64,000 nt of DNA, taken from positions 124,001 to 188,000 of the forward strand of contig NZ_NIXN01000005.1 in the NCBI RefSeq assembly GCF_002807055.1. The letters are read 5' to 3'. Below the pieces are notes generated by a model. That model worked only from the letters and a program-made list of their open reading frames with translations. It was not told where the DNA came from and ran no database searches. Of this stretch, positions 8,847-16,680 are shown in pieces. This DNA is from Confluentibacter citreus. GTDB lineage: Bacteria > Bacteroidota > Bacteroidia > Flavobacteriales > Flavobacteriaceae. How positions within the stretch are numbered: the stretch's first letter is position 1; the number at the start of each line of letters is the position of its first letter. Made by a program: the position numbers and the translations under genes.

Positions 8847-9539
8847 ATGTCCTCAACCCATTTTCAGGATTTTTTAAAAAACAGTACTTCCAAGCCACTT
8901 CGGGTGCTTAATCCTGCAATTCCAAACTCAAAATACATTCCCATAGACCTGTCGGTAGATAATTTGCAACTCAAACATATTGATGTGAGTAAGGTTGAAG
9001 CATTACAAAACTATATACAAAACCACGTCAACCAACACAACGGACTGGTTGGGTATGGTGGTTATAATGAAGTCAGGAATATTTATAAACGCAGTCACCA
9101 TTTTAACGAGAACAATGCTACCGAACGCAACATCCATTTGGGCGTGGATTTATGGATTGCTGCCGAAACACCCATTTATTGCCCTTTTGATGCTACCGTG
9201 CACAGTTTTAAAAACAACACCAATTTTGGCGATTATGGCCCAACCATTATTTTAAAGCACACTATAAATGAAGTTGAATTTCATACTTTGTATGGGCATT
9301 TAAGTTTGGCTTCTTTAGAAAATTTAGAAGAAGGTGAACACATAAAGCAAGGCGAACCGTTTGCCACCTTGGGCGATGCCACCATAAATGGGAATTACCC
9401 GCCACATTTACATTTTCAAATTATAAAAGACTTGCAAGGTTTTAGGGGTGATTACCCAGGTGTTTGCAATAAAAAGGATTTGGAATTTTATTTAAATAAT
9501 TGTCCAAACCCAGAGTGGCTGTTGAAGTTGGGATTTTAA
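8847..9539 (+). CDS. M23 family metallopeptidase
   Basis: 230 residues. The LytM/M23 zinc site is complete: H97-x3-D101 (HLGVD) and H187-x-H189 (HLH), with the accessory YGH at 149-151. M23 enzymes cut peptide cross-links of peptidoglycan or Gly-rich peptides. Unusually, no signal peptide or membrane helix is visible at the N-terminus, so a cytoplasmic or non-wall role is possible; related domains occur fused to aminotransferases in some bacteria. A decayed copy of its 3' end is present at 13591-13654. Confidence 0.85.
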   Translation: MSSTHFQDFLKNSTSKPLRVLNPAIPNSKYIPIDLSVDNLQLKHIDVSKVEALQNYIQNHVNQHNGLVGYGGYNEVRNIYKRSHHFNENNATERNIHLGVDLWIAAETPIYCPFDATVHSFKNNTNFGDYGPTIILKHTINEVEFHTLYGHLSLASLENLEEGEHIKQGEPFATLGDATINGNYPPHLHFQIIKDLQGFRGDYPGVCNKKDLEFYLNNCPNPEWLLKLGF

Positions 9540-9601
9540 CTGAAAATTTTTATAAAGCCAAAGGCAAGTAAGTATTCGCTAAAATATTAGTAAAATTTAG
9601 T

Positions 9602-9640
9602 AAAAAAAACCGCCTTATATAAATTATATGACGGTTTTTT
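9602..9640. terminator. bidirectional terminator
   Basis: The outer arms AAAAAACCG and CGGTTTTTT enclose an AT-rich, partly paired centre and end in T runs in both directions. It lies between the convergent M23 and GH10 genes. Confidence 0.7.
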
Positions 9641-9666
9641 ATTAGTTAAAGATTAAAGATAATTTA

Positions 9667-12600
9667 TTACTTTTTAATAATAAATTTTGAGGTTTTAATG
9701 TTTCCTTGCTCAATAATTAAAAAATACAATCCTGATTGAAAATTTAGTCCAAAAGTATAGTTTTTATCAGCATTTCCGCTTGTTGAATACACCGTAGCAC
9801 CAGTAAAATAATTTATAACCTTAAGATTTACATTACTATTATTTTTAAAGCCGCTTAAGCTAACATGGAATTCATTGTCTGTAGGATTAGGCCAACTTAC
9901 AACATCTGCTTTTGGGTTCTTTTTATCTTTAATAACTAAATCAGTTTGGCTAATTACACTGCCTTGGTAATATCCTCCAGCTTCTAGAGTAATTTGATAT
10001 TGTTTTACTGAATTATCATCTTCGACATTTAGCGGAAAGGTTAGTTCTATTTTACCTTTCGTATTATTATCAAAAGGTAAAATAGCACCATTTAATAAAT
10101 AACCATTTTCATCTGTTAGGTCTTCAACAACTACTGGTACACCATCTAATAGAAATCGAACTGTACTATTAGTAATGTCTCCAATGGAGCCGCCTGAAAG
10201 CTCACCTTCATCTTCTATCATAGCGTTAAGTGTTACTTCAACTTCGCTTGAGGAATGTTTATTATTAAAATGGGTTCCACCTATTATTTTCAATTTCGCA
10301 TCTTCGGGGGTTACGTTAAATTCGGTTTCAGCATTGGCAACGTGAAGCTCTTCATTGGGTTGGTCAAAAACTGCTGTAACCGTTTTGGTCCCAGGAGCAT
10401 ACAGCCCCAAGTTCTCACCTTCCAATAAGTTAAGGTTTAAGCTGCCTTCTAAATTATTTTCGTTCTCGACCAGTTCTACTTCACCAACCAAAATTCCATT
10501 AATATAAATATTGGCAAGTTGTGCAGCTATTCCACATTTACCATTACCTCCTGGTACATTTATTTTAATTGTTATATCGTCGCTGTATTGTTGCGATGAA
10601 GGATCAACACTTAGCGTTGCTACCATGTCAATAAATGAATTAGATAATGGTAGGTCATCTTCACTATTTCTAATAACAGTATTTAGATATTGGCTCATTG
10701 CTGGTTTTTCAGAACCATCGCAAACATTCATTAAATAAGCTTCTTGAGTAGTACGCCACATACCAGAACGGTAACCCCATAACGTTATTCCAATTACCGA
10801 TGGATGGTTCCAGTATAATCCAAAAATGCGTTGGTATTCTGATAGTTGAAAAGCGTCCTGTTCTTCTTGGGTTCCATTGTTTGTGCGTACACCATTTGCA
10901 TCTAAAGAGGCATCACCATCAATATCCATTTCAGTAATCATAATTGGTAATCCAGTATCAGCTATGAGGTTTAAATTATTTGATAAATTATTTGTAGCGT
11001 CTTCAAAGCTTCCATTTCCATATCTACGCGTTGAAAAGGAGTGTCCCTGCATGCCTACCACATCAACTAAATTGTCTTTTTTTAGCAACTCTATAATGGA
11101 AACATACTCGGCAGCGCTTGTTGGCGTATTTTCAATACCGTATTCGTTAATCATCAATTTGGTTTCACAAGGGAAATATAAACGCGCTAATTTAAAGGCA
11201 TTTACGACCCAATCATAAGTACTTGGTTCTGTATTTAATTCTGCATTTAATGAACGCAAGGCATTTAAGTAATCACCGCTGCCATTATCTGTTGCATTAG
11301 AGCCTTCATTATCTGGTTTGTCATTTAAAATTTCGTTTACTACTTCTATATATTCCAGCGTTTTTCTTGCATCTGAACTATTATCATAATGTCCAGCAAC
11401 TTCTTGAAACCATCTTTTAATTCTAACCACTTTTTCTTCATCGCTCATTGGTTTTAACCATGTGGGTTGCTGATTTCCCCATACAAGCACATGAAACCTA
11501 AAAGGAAAATTATTCTGGGCAGCATAGGCTCGTGCTGCATCCAATTGGCTAAAATCGAAAACACCATCTTCAACTTCAACACTGCCCCATTTTCCAGCAT
11601 TTTCTGGGGTAATTTGATTGAAATATTTATTTAGGTTGGCGTCATTGGCGTCATAGATTGTTCCTAGGAATTTGTTTTTTCCACTAGCAATGGGAGTTTG
11701 AGAGGCTGGAGGGGTATAGAAAGTGAGGCCACATTGAATTTGCATTTGGGCATCATCTAAAAAATACGTATTAGCATTTTTACCCAAATCCAGAGCTATT
11801 CTTGTTTGAGATGAATTGGCTATAAAACTCCAGCTTAATAGTGTCCAGTCTGTACCTACATTAAAATCTTGCGAATACAGGGAATTTGGGTTTGTTGAAA
11901 AGCGTATGGTAGACCCTTCGGTAAGTGCCTTAGCGTAGACTTGAAATTCATATGTTGCCCCTGTAGTAGTTTCTATGGGATCACTCACCATTTGCACCAT
12001 ATAAGGTTCACCATTAGTAGTAACAGTAGCTTTTAATGCTCTACTTCCAGTTTTTACTTCGTTTGTTTCTAAAGTTTCTGTGAGCGAACTATCTCCATTC
12101 CATTGTCCCCAATTTTCAAAAAAATCACCACTGCCTCCTTCAAAACTACCATTTAGCACTAAATTGGGATCATTATTGACGGGAGCAAGCATCTCCATGC
12201 TATCTAAGAAATAGGTGTTGGCGTCCGCTCCTAAATCCAAAACAATGCGTGTTTCAGTTGCGTTTGCAGTAAAAGTCCATGATAATAAAGTCCATGTATT
12301 TGATACGGTGTAATCTCCTGAATATAGCGCACTTGGACTGGTTGAAAATCTAATAGAAGTGCCAGCAACGGCTCCTTTTACATATATTTTAAAAGTATAG
12401 CTTTCGCCAATAGTTGTTGGGATTAAATCACTTGCTATTTGAACACTCCATGCGTTCCCCCCCGTAGAAATTGCCTTAAGGGCTCTATTTCCATCATGTA
12501 CTTCGGAAGGTTCTGTAGTCTGTACCAGGGCGGTTGCTCCGTTAAACTTAGACCAGTTGGTAAAAGTATCATCACTACCCAATTCAAAACTTGGGTTTGG

Positions 12601-13134
12601 AACAATATTTTCACCAACACTGGGTGGCGCTAACATTTCCATAGTATCAATAAAATAGGTATTGGCATTAGCTCCCAGATCTAATACAATACGTGTATTC
12701 ACTTCATTCGCCGTAAAAGTCCAAGAAACCTGTGTCCAAGTTTCAGAAACAATATAATTTCCAGAATAAAGTGCATTAGGATTTGTAGAAAAACGAATTT
12801 CAGTTCCTGCTACTTCTCCTTTTACGTAGGCAGTGAATGTGTAACTTTCACCAATAACAGTAGGAATAGGATCGCTAACAAATTGTACACTCCAAGGATT
12901 CCCATCGGAAGTAACTACCGCTTTTAGAGCACGACTTCCTTCATTGACTTCAGATTCGACTGAAGTAGCTAATAAGGACGTTGCTCCGTTCCATTTGCTC
13001 CAACCATCAAAATTGTCTCCACTTCCCACTTCAAAACTGGGATTGGGTATAATGTTTTGAGCATAGTTAACCTGAAGCGATGCTATCAGGAATAGCATAA
13101 GTAAAATCCATCTTTTTTTGTAGTTTTTGTCCAT
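9667..13134 (-). CDS. secreted GH10 endo-beta-1,4-xylanase-type enzyme with three N-terminal CBMs and T9SS domain
   Basis: 1155 residues. In order: signal peptide (1-26); three tandem carbohydrate-binding modules of the CBM4/9-like jelly-roll type (about 27-168, 176-317 and 324-465), each starting with a NPSFE or NGSFE segment and ending in DLG(A/K)(N/D)ANTYF; a GH10 catalytic barrel (about 483-825); Ig-like linkers; and a T9SS sorting domain (about 1075-1155). The acid/base is Glu601 in VVNE and the nucleophile Glu735 in ITEMD. The HVLVWGNQQPTW segment is also typical of GH10. It probably cleaves xylan or related beta-1,4-linked polysaccharide outside the cell. There is no SusC/SusD pair nearby. 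The 22-bp palindrome upstream may be its operator. Confidence 0.93.
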   Translation of the reverse strand: MDKNYKKRWILLMLFLIASLQVNYAQNIIPNPSFEVGSGDNFDGWSKWNGATSLLATSVESEVNEGSRALKAVVTSDGNPWSVQFVSDPIPTVIGESYTFTAYVKGEVAGTEIRFSTNPNALYSGNYIVSETWTQVSWTFTANEVNTRIVLDLGANANTYFIDTMEMLAPPSVGENIVPNPSFELGSDDTFTNWSKFNGATALVQTTEPSEVHDGNRALKAISTGGNAWSVQIASDLIPTTIGESYTFKIYVKGAVAGTSIRFSTSPSALYSGDYTVSNTWTLLSWTFTANATETRIVLDLGADANTYFLDSMEMLAPVNNDPNLVLNGSFEGGSGDFFENWGQWNGDSSLTETLETNEVKTGSRALKATVTTNGEPYMVQMVSDPIETTTGATYEFQVYAKALTEGSTIRFSTNPNSLYSQDFNVGTDWTLLSWSFIANSSQTRIALDLGKNANTYFLDDAQMQIQCGLTFYTPPASQTPIASGKNKFLGTIYDANDANLNKYFNQITPENAGKWGSVEVEDGVFDFSQLDAARAYAAQNNFPFRFHVLVWGNQQPTWLKPMSDEEKVVRIKRWFQEVAGHYDNSSDARKTLEYIEVVNEILNDKPDNEGSNATDNGSGDYLNALRSLNAELNTEPSTYDWVVNAFKLARLYFPCETKLMINEYGIENTPTSAAEYVSIIELLKKDNLVDVVGMQGHSFSTRRYGNGSFEDATNNLSNNLNLIADTGLPIMITEMDIDGDASLDANGVRTNNGTQEEQDAFQLSEYQRIFGLYWNHPSVIGITLWGYRSGMWRTTQEAYLMNVCDGSEKPAMSQYLNTVIRNSEDDLPLSNSFIDMVATLSVDPSSQQYSDDITIKINVPGGNGKCGIAAQLANIYINGILVGEVELVENENNLEGSLNLNLLEGENLGLYAPGTKTVTAVFDQPNEELHVANAETEFNVTPEDAKLKIIGGTHFNNKHSSSEVEVTLNAMIEDEGELSGGSIGDITNSTVRFLLDGVPVVVEDLTDENGYLLNGAILPFDNNTKGKIELTFPLNVEDDNSVKQYQITLEAGGYYQGSVISQTDLVIKDKKNPKADVVSWPNPTDNEFHVSLSGFKNNSNVNLKVINYFTGATVYSTSGNADKNYTFGLNFQSGLYFLIIEQGNIKTSKFIIKK

Positions 13135-13498
13135 ATGGCTTTGTTTTAAATAGTTAGTTGGTTAAAAAATAGTATAGTTGATTATTCAATTTTAAATAAA
13201 AAGCAATCTTTTATTTGTTAATTCCTTATGTCTCAAAATCATAGTTTTAGATAATATTGAGATTTTAATAAAAATCACTTGAAATATTTTAGGATATCTT
13301 AGTTGTAGCTTAAATATAGGAATTAATGTTCAAATAAAACTAGAGAATTAGACAAATTACAAATTACGAATGTTGAATAGCTATCCTTAATATTTGTTTT
13401 TTTGTAAATTATTAATAATAAATGAATGAATTTTGTTTTTAAACTTCAGAATTTACTATGTAACAGCATTCTGAATAATTCGAAAATATTAATTATTT

Positions 13499-13520
13499 TT
13501 AGTCTATTTAAATAGACTAA
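13499..13520. promoter_or_regulatory. perfect 22-bp palindrome, candidate operator
   Basis: TTAGTCTATTT joined directly to its reverse complement, with no spacer. No T run follows on either strand, so an operator is more likely than a terminator. It lies 365 bp upstream of the GH10 start codon. Confidence 0.5.
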
Positions 13521-13565
13521 TTAATGATGTAAAATCTAATAAAACTGAAAATTTTTAAGTGTTTT

Positions 13566-13595
13566 AAAAAAAAATGCAACGCTAATTACAGATTT
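13566..13595. repeat. degenerate copy of the terminator-type repeat
   Basis: It shares the core AACGCTAATTACAGATTT with the copies at 14305 and 15869, but two stem pairs are lost. It is joined directly to the M23 tail remnant. Confidence 0.55.
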
Positions 13596-13654
13596 AGAAT
13601 TTTTATTTAAATAATTGCCCGAATCCGGAATTGGTTTTGAAGTTGGATTTTTAA
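13591..13654 (+). pseudogene. remnant of the 3' end of an M23 peptidase gene
   Basis: When one extra T in a T run is removed, the stretch reads DLEFYLNNCPNPELVLKLDF-stop. The last 20 residues of the intact M23 gene (9477-9539) differ at only three positions. At the DNA level about 52 of 64 positions match by eye. No upstream part of the gene is present, so this is a decayed duplicate tail or a recombination scar. Confidence 0.7.
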
Positions 13655-13790
13655 GTGTTTTTTAGCGTACAGGCTTTACATACTTCAAGTATGACTAATT
13701 CTTATACAGTAAGATAAAGTTTTTTAGAAAGGAAAATGTTCTGGTCAATAAAATCTGGCAATGAAGCTTGTAAGTAGTCTAGTCGTGCTT

Positions 13791-14216
13791 TTATCCCGTA
13801 TAATTTGGGGAAACACATACTGTCCAATATTCAATTATGATTTTCATCACAGCCTTAATTTCGTTATAGTTTGATGGCTTTATGAAAAATCCTTGTATGG
13901 ATTTTGAGTATGCATCAATTACGTTTTTTTGTTCGGCAGTTGTTGTAAAAAATAAATAAGGGATGGATTTTATTTCAAGCTCCTTATTTTCACGAACTTT
14001 ATCCCTTAATTCCATGCCATTGAGTTTCGGCATATTAATGTCAGAAAAAATAATAAATGGTTTAATTTTCGTTGTAGTTAAATATTCTAATGCTTTTTCA
14101 GCTTCAGAAAAAAAAATGATTTCATTTTTATAATCAAGACTTTTAAAAACATCTGCTAAAATATCTTGATCGTCTATATCATCTTCAATAAAAATAATGG
14201 GACCTTGCTTATTCAT
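13791..14216 (-). CDS. single-domain response regulator (CheY-like receiver)
   Basis: 141 residues, a receiver domain only. The acidic pocket is E11-D12-D13, the phospho-acceptor is D59 (in FSDINMP), the switch Thr is in FFTTTA (91-93) and the conserved Lys is K113 (FIKPS). There is no output domain, so it probably acts by protein-protein contact. No histidine kinase is adjacent. It lies between two polysaccharide-related genes. Confidence 0.85.
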   Translation of the reverse strand: MNKQGPIIFIEDDIDDQDILADVFKSLDYKNEIIFFSEAEKALEYLTTTKIKPFIIFSDINMPKLNGMELRDKVRENKELEIKSIPYLFFTTTAEQKNVIDAYSKSIQGFFIKPSNYNEIKAVMKIIIEYWTVCVSPNYTG

Positions 14217-14304
14217 TTTTTAAAGGTACAGTAATTTATTTGATGGGTAGTAAAATGAAGATTCCTGAAAAATTTATAAAAATTAATATTGTTGATGTTT
14301 AGGT

Positions 14305-14336
14305 AAAAAAATCCGTAACGCGAATCACAGATTTTA
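14305..14336 (-). terminator. intrinsic terminator of the DUF1593 gene (repeat copy 2)
   Basis: Read on the minus strand, a 10-bp stem AAATCTGTGA / TTACGGATTT (with two G-U wobbles) and a 6-nt loop are followed by a T run. It ends 28 bp after the stop codon. It is nearly identical to the hairpin at 15869-15900. Confidence 0.65.
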
Positions 14337-14363
14337 AATTTATTTAAACAATAGCCACTGTGC

Positions 14364-15794
14364 TTATTTAGTTTTAATAGTTACTATCACCCTTTTATAT
14401 CTTGATAGCCGTGGTTCGCCTTTATCAGTCACCTTTAGAATAAAATGTGCCGTTTCTTCTTTATCTATTTGAGGGGCGGTAAAGTTTGCCTTATATATAT
14501 TTTCCGCACCATTGGTCTTAATCGTTTTTTTATAAGTACCAGCTTCTGGATAGTGAAACCAGAGAAAACTAACATTATCACCGTTGGGATCATAACTCTG
14601 GAAAGCGTCCAAAGTAAAACCTTCGCCAGATGTAACTGTTATCTGTTCGGGGTGCGATAAAACAGGAACTGGTGGATGATTGGCTTCCTCAAACGACATC
14701 AAGCACCAATCCATTCGGGCTGCAAAATCATTTTGAAAATCATCCCTCCAACGCCAAAGCGTCACTTTAGAATCCGTAAAGGTGATGGTGTCTTGTTTTA
14801 CCGACCTGCCAAATTCATTTGGGATATAAGGTGTATAACTATCAACGGCATTCGTCCAAATAGCTCTTGTTTCAGGAGCAATGGGAACACTTGAAACGCC
14901 TTTTTTTACTTTAGAAAAATCGGGTTTATAAAGTTCGTAGCGACCTCCCCAGCCGCCCCATTCAGGATGTTCGGCATTGTTTAATCCATTCGGAATTAGC
15001 GACAGAAACGCAGGGGTATCACCTTCCATTCCATAAGCCACATCGGGATACATAGCTCCTAAAGGTCCATGGTTTTGTTGCATATTATGGGCAATCCAAC
15101 GATTACTAATAGTGGTTTGGTCAATCCCTTTGATGTCGTTGGTCATAATCCCAGACCATGTGGCGTTTCCATAATCATCACCCGGAGTTACAATATAAAA
15201 CAAGTCGGGAAACGTATTCCGTATCCAAATACCACTATCATCTTGGTCTGAAATGGTGTAAACCCGAAGTTTCGCTATTAACCGTTTCGCTTCATTTTTG
15301 CTTTTTGTTTTTTCTATTTTGTATAAAGCCTGTGCAAGTGTGTTAGCGCCTCCCCATGTTGAAATCCATAACGGACGCTCATCCTTATTTTCTAGTATTT
15401 TTATGATCCAATCAGAGCCTTCAGAATCCATGCCTTCGCCAACACCTTTCATACCATATATTGGCAAACCCTTTTTTACTAACGGATATAATACCTTTGC
15501 TTCTGGGAAGTCGGGTTGATGCTTTTTCAAGTTTGAATGAACCTTTTCGTAAGCCTGAATCACTTTTGTAATCGATTCTGGATGGACAGCATTAGGCATC
15601 CAACATGAGGTCGTAGCAACAATGCCTTCGATATCAATTTCATTGGAATATAAAAGCAATCGAACTAAGGATTGTGTATCATCAGGTTCATTTTCTATAT
15701 CGGTTAAGATGATGGTTCTGTTTTTTTGGAAGGCTTGTCCTTGAACAAAATTAAGACTGAGGGAAAATAGGATTGCAAACAAGAATGTTTTCAT
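14364..15794 (-). CDS. DUF1593 (Sde182-like, nucleoside-hydrolase-like) secreted protein
   Basis: 476 residues with a signal peptide (1-19). The DUF1593 domain starts with RTIILTDIENEPDDTQSLVR, an acidic motif resembling the metal/ribose-binding DxDxxxDD signature of nucleoside hydrolases, and covers about residues 25-300. A C-terminal Ig-like domain (about 375-476) matches the Sde182 C-terminal type. Homologues occur in polysaccharide-degradation loci of marine bacteria and were first noted as cellulose-binding; the reaction is unknown. Its closeness to the GH10 gene suggests a role with plant or algal polysaccharides. Confidence 0.82.
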   Translation of the reverse strand: MKTFLFAILFSLSLNFVQGQAFQKNRTIILTDIENEPDDTQSLVRLLLYSNEIDIEGIVATTSCWMPNAVHPESITKVIQAYEKVHSNLKKHQPDFPEAKVLYPLVKKGLPIYGMKGVGEGMDSEGSDWIIKILENKDERPLWISTWGGANTLAQALYKIEKTKSKNEAKRLIAKLRVYTISDQDDSGIWIRNTFPDLFYIVTPGDDYGNATWSGIMTNDIKGIDQTTISNRWIAHNMQQNHGPLGAMYPDVAYGMEGDTPAFLSLIPNGLNNAEHPEWGGWGGRYELYKPDFSKVKKGVSSVPIAPETRAIWTNAVDSYTPYIPNEFGRSVKQDTITFTDSKVTLWRWRDDFQNDFAARMDWCLMSFEEANHPPVPVLSHPEQITVTSGEGFTLDAFQSYDPNGDNVSFLWFHYPEAGTYKKTIKTNGAENIYKANFTAPQIDKEETAHFILKVTDKGEPRLSRYKRVIVTIKTK

Positions 15795-15868
15795 GCTTAA
15801 ATAGTTTGTGGTGAAATAGTTGGCAAATATGCTGAAAATTTCACAAAATAATCCATTTAAAGATTAAC

Positions 15869-15900
15869 AAAAAAAATCCGTAACGCTAATTACAGATTTT
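15869..15900 (-). terminator. intrinsic terminator (repeat copy 3)
   Basis: Minus-strand stem AAATCTGTAA / TTACGGATTT with one U-G wobble, 6-nt loop TTAGCG and a long T run. It ends 27 bp after the stop of the coiled-coil protein gene. Confidence 0.7.
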
Positions 15901-15926
15901 AAAAGATTGTATAAATAGTTTAAGGC

Positions 15927-16547
15927 CTATTTACTGCCTTTAGTCGTTTTTTGTTTGTTTATTTCGTCTTGCAGCTGGCGTCTTACTTTTTGCTCGCGTT
16001 CAACAGCTGTTTTGCGGTGCTCTTCAAATTCTTCTTCAATATCAGCTAAATTCTTTTTTGCTTGCCTAGTAACATCATTACTGTTTTTAAACTTGTAGAT
16101 AAATAAGCCTAATAGCACTAGTAAACAGGCTATAATAACCCACATAATAGCTTTGTAACTGCCTTTGCCCATTTGTATTCCAAATAAGCTGATATTATCT
16201 TTTTCGCTTCGAGTATTTTCTAAATTTGTTTGGGTGCTTTCTAAACTTGACTTTAAATCGGAAATCTCTTTGGCTTGTGTGTCAACAAGTATTTTGGTGT
16301 CAGCTAAATCTTTATGAACGGCTTTTAAGGAATCTATGGTATGGGCTTTTAGTTTGTAAAGCCAATCTTTTTTAACGACCTTAAAATCTTGGTAGTTATT
16401 AGAACGTCTTATCACATATTCAAATTGATTATCTATGGAGCCTTCATCTAACGATAGTTTATCATCGTCTGTTTCATTTTGCGAAAATGTTGTAAAAGAA
16501 CAAGTTAAAAGAACGGCTGTAACTAGTAGGTATTTAATGCATTTCAT
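15927..16547 (-). CDS. coiled-coil membrane protein of unknown function
   Basis: 206 residues: signal peptide or first membrane helix (1-22), a conserved segment QFEYVIRRSNNYQDFKVVKK, a long coiled coil (about 75-120), a second membrane helix (MWVIIACLLVLLGLFIYKF) and a charged helical C-terminus. I recall that homologues in Flavobacteriaceae are often labelled tRNA (guanine-N1)-methyltransferase, probably because they neighbour trmD. Nothing in this sequence resembles a methyltransferase, so that name should not be used. It lies next to the HtrA protease gene and may act in the envelope. Confidence 0.7.
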   Translation of the reverse strand: MKCIKYLLVTAVLLTCSFTTFSQNETDDDKLSLDEGSIDNQFEYVIRRSNNYQDFKVVKKDWLYKLKAHTIDSLKAVHKDLADTKILVDTQAKEISDLKSSLESTQTNLENTRSEKDNISLFGIQMGKGSYKAIMWVIIACLLVLLGLFIYKFKNSNDVTRQAKKNLADIEEEFEEHRKTAVEREQKVRRQLQDEINKQKTTKGSK

Positions 16548-16625
16548 CTAGGTGATTTTAAAATGGTTATGTTTGGTTTACGAAGTTAAAAAAATTATGC
16601 TTTAATGTGGATATATTTATAAAAA

Positions 16626-16647
16626 AAGCCTCATTTGATTGAGGCTT
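16626..16647 (-). terminator. intrinsic terminator of the HtrA gene
   Basis: Stem AAGCCTCA / TGAGGCTT with a 6-nt loop, followed on the minus strand by a run of seven T. It lies 34 bp beyond the stop codon of the protease gene. Confidence 0.85.
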
Positions 16648-16680
16648 CTATATATACGAATAGAAATTTTTATTGGATGT

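Larger units (their letters stand above)
13135..13790. other. 656-bp intergenic region upstream of the GH10 gene
   Basis: Very AT-rich. It holds a perfect 22-bp palindrome (13499-13520), a degraded terminator-type repeat (13566-13595) and a 64-bp remnant of an M23 gene tail (13591-13654). The GH10 promoter must lie here, but I could not identify its box confidently. Confidence 0.6.

Noticed and set aside
9667-15794. Full polysaccharide utilization locus (PUL)
   Set aside because: No SusC/SusD-like pair is found near the GH10 and DUF1593 genes; the only TonB receptor is 43 kb away and looks siderophore-type.
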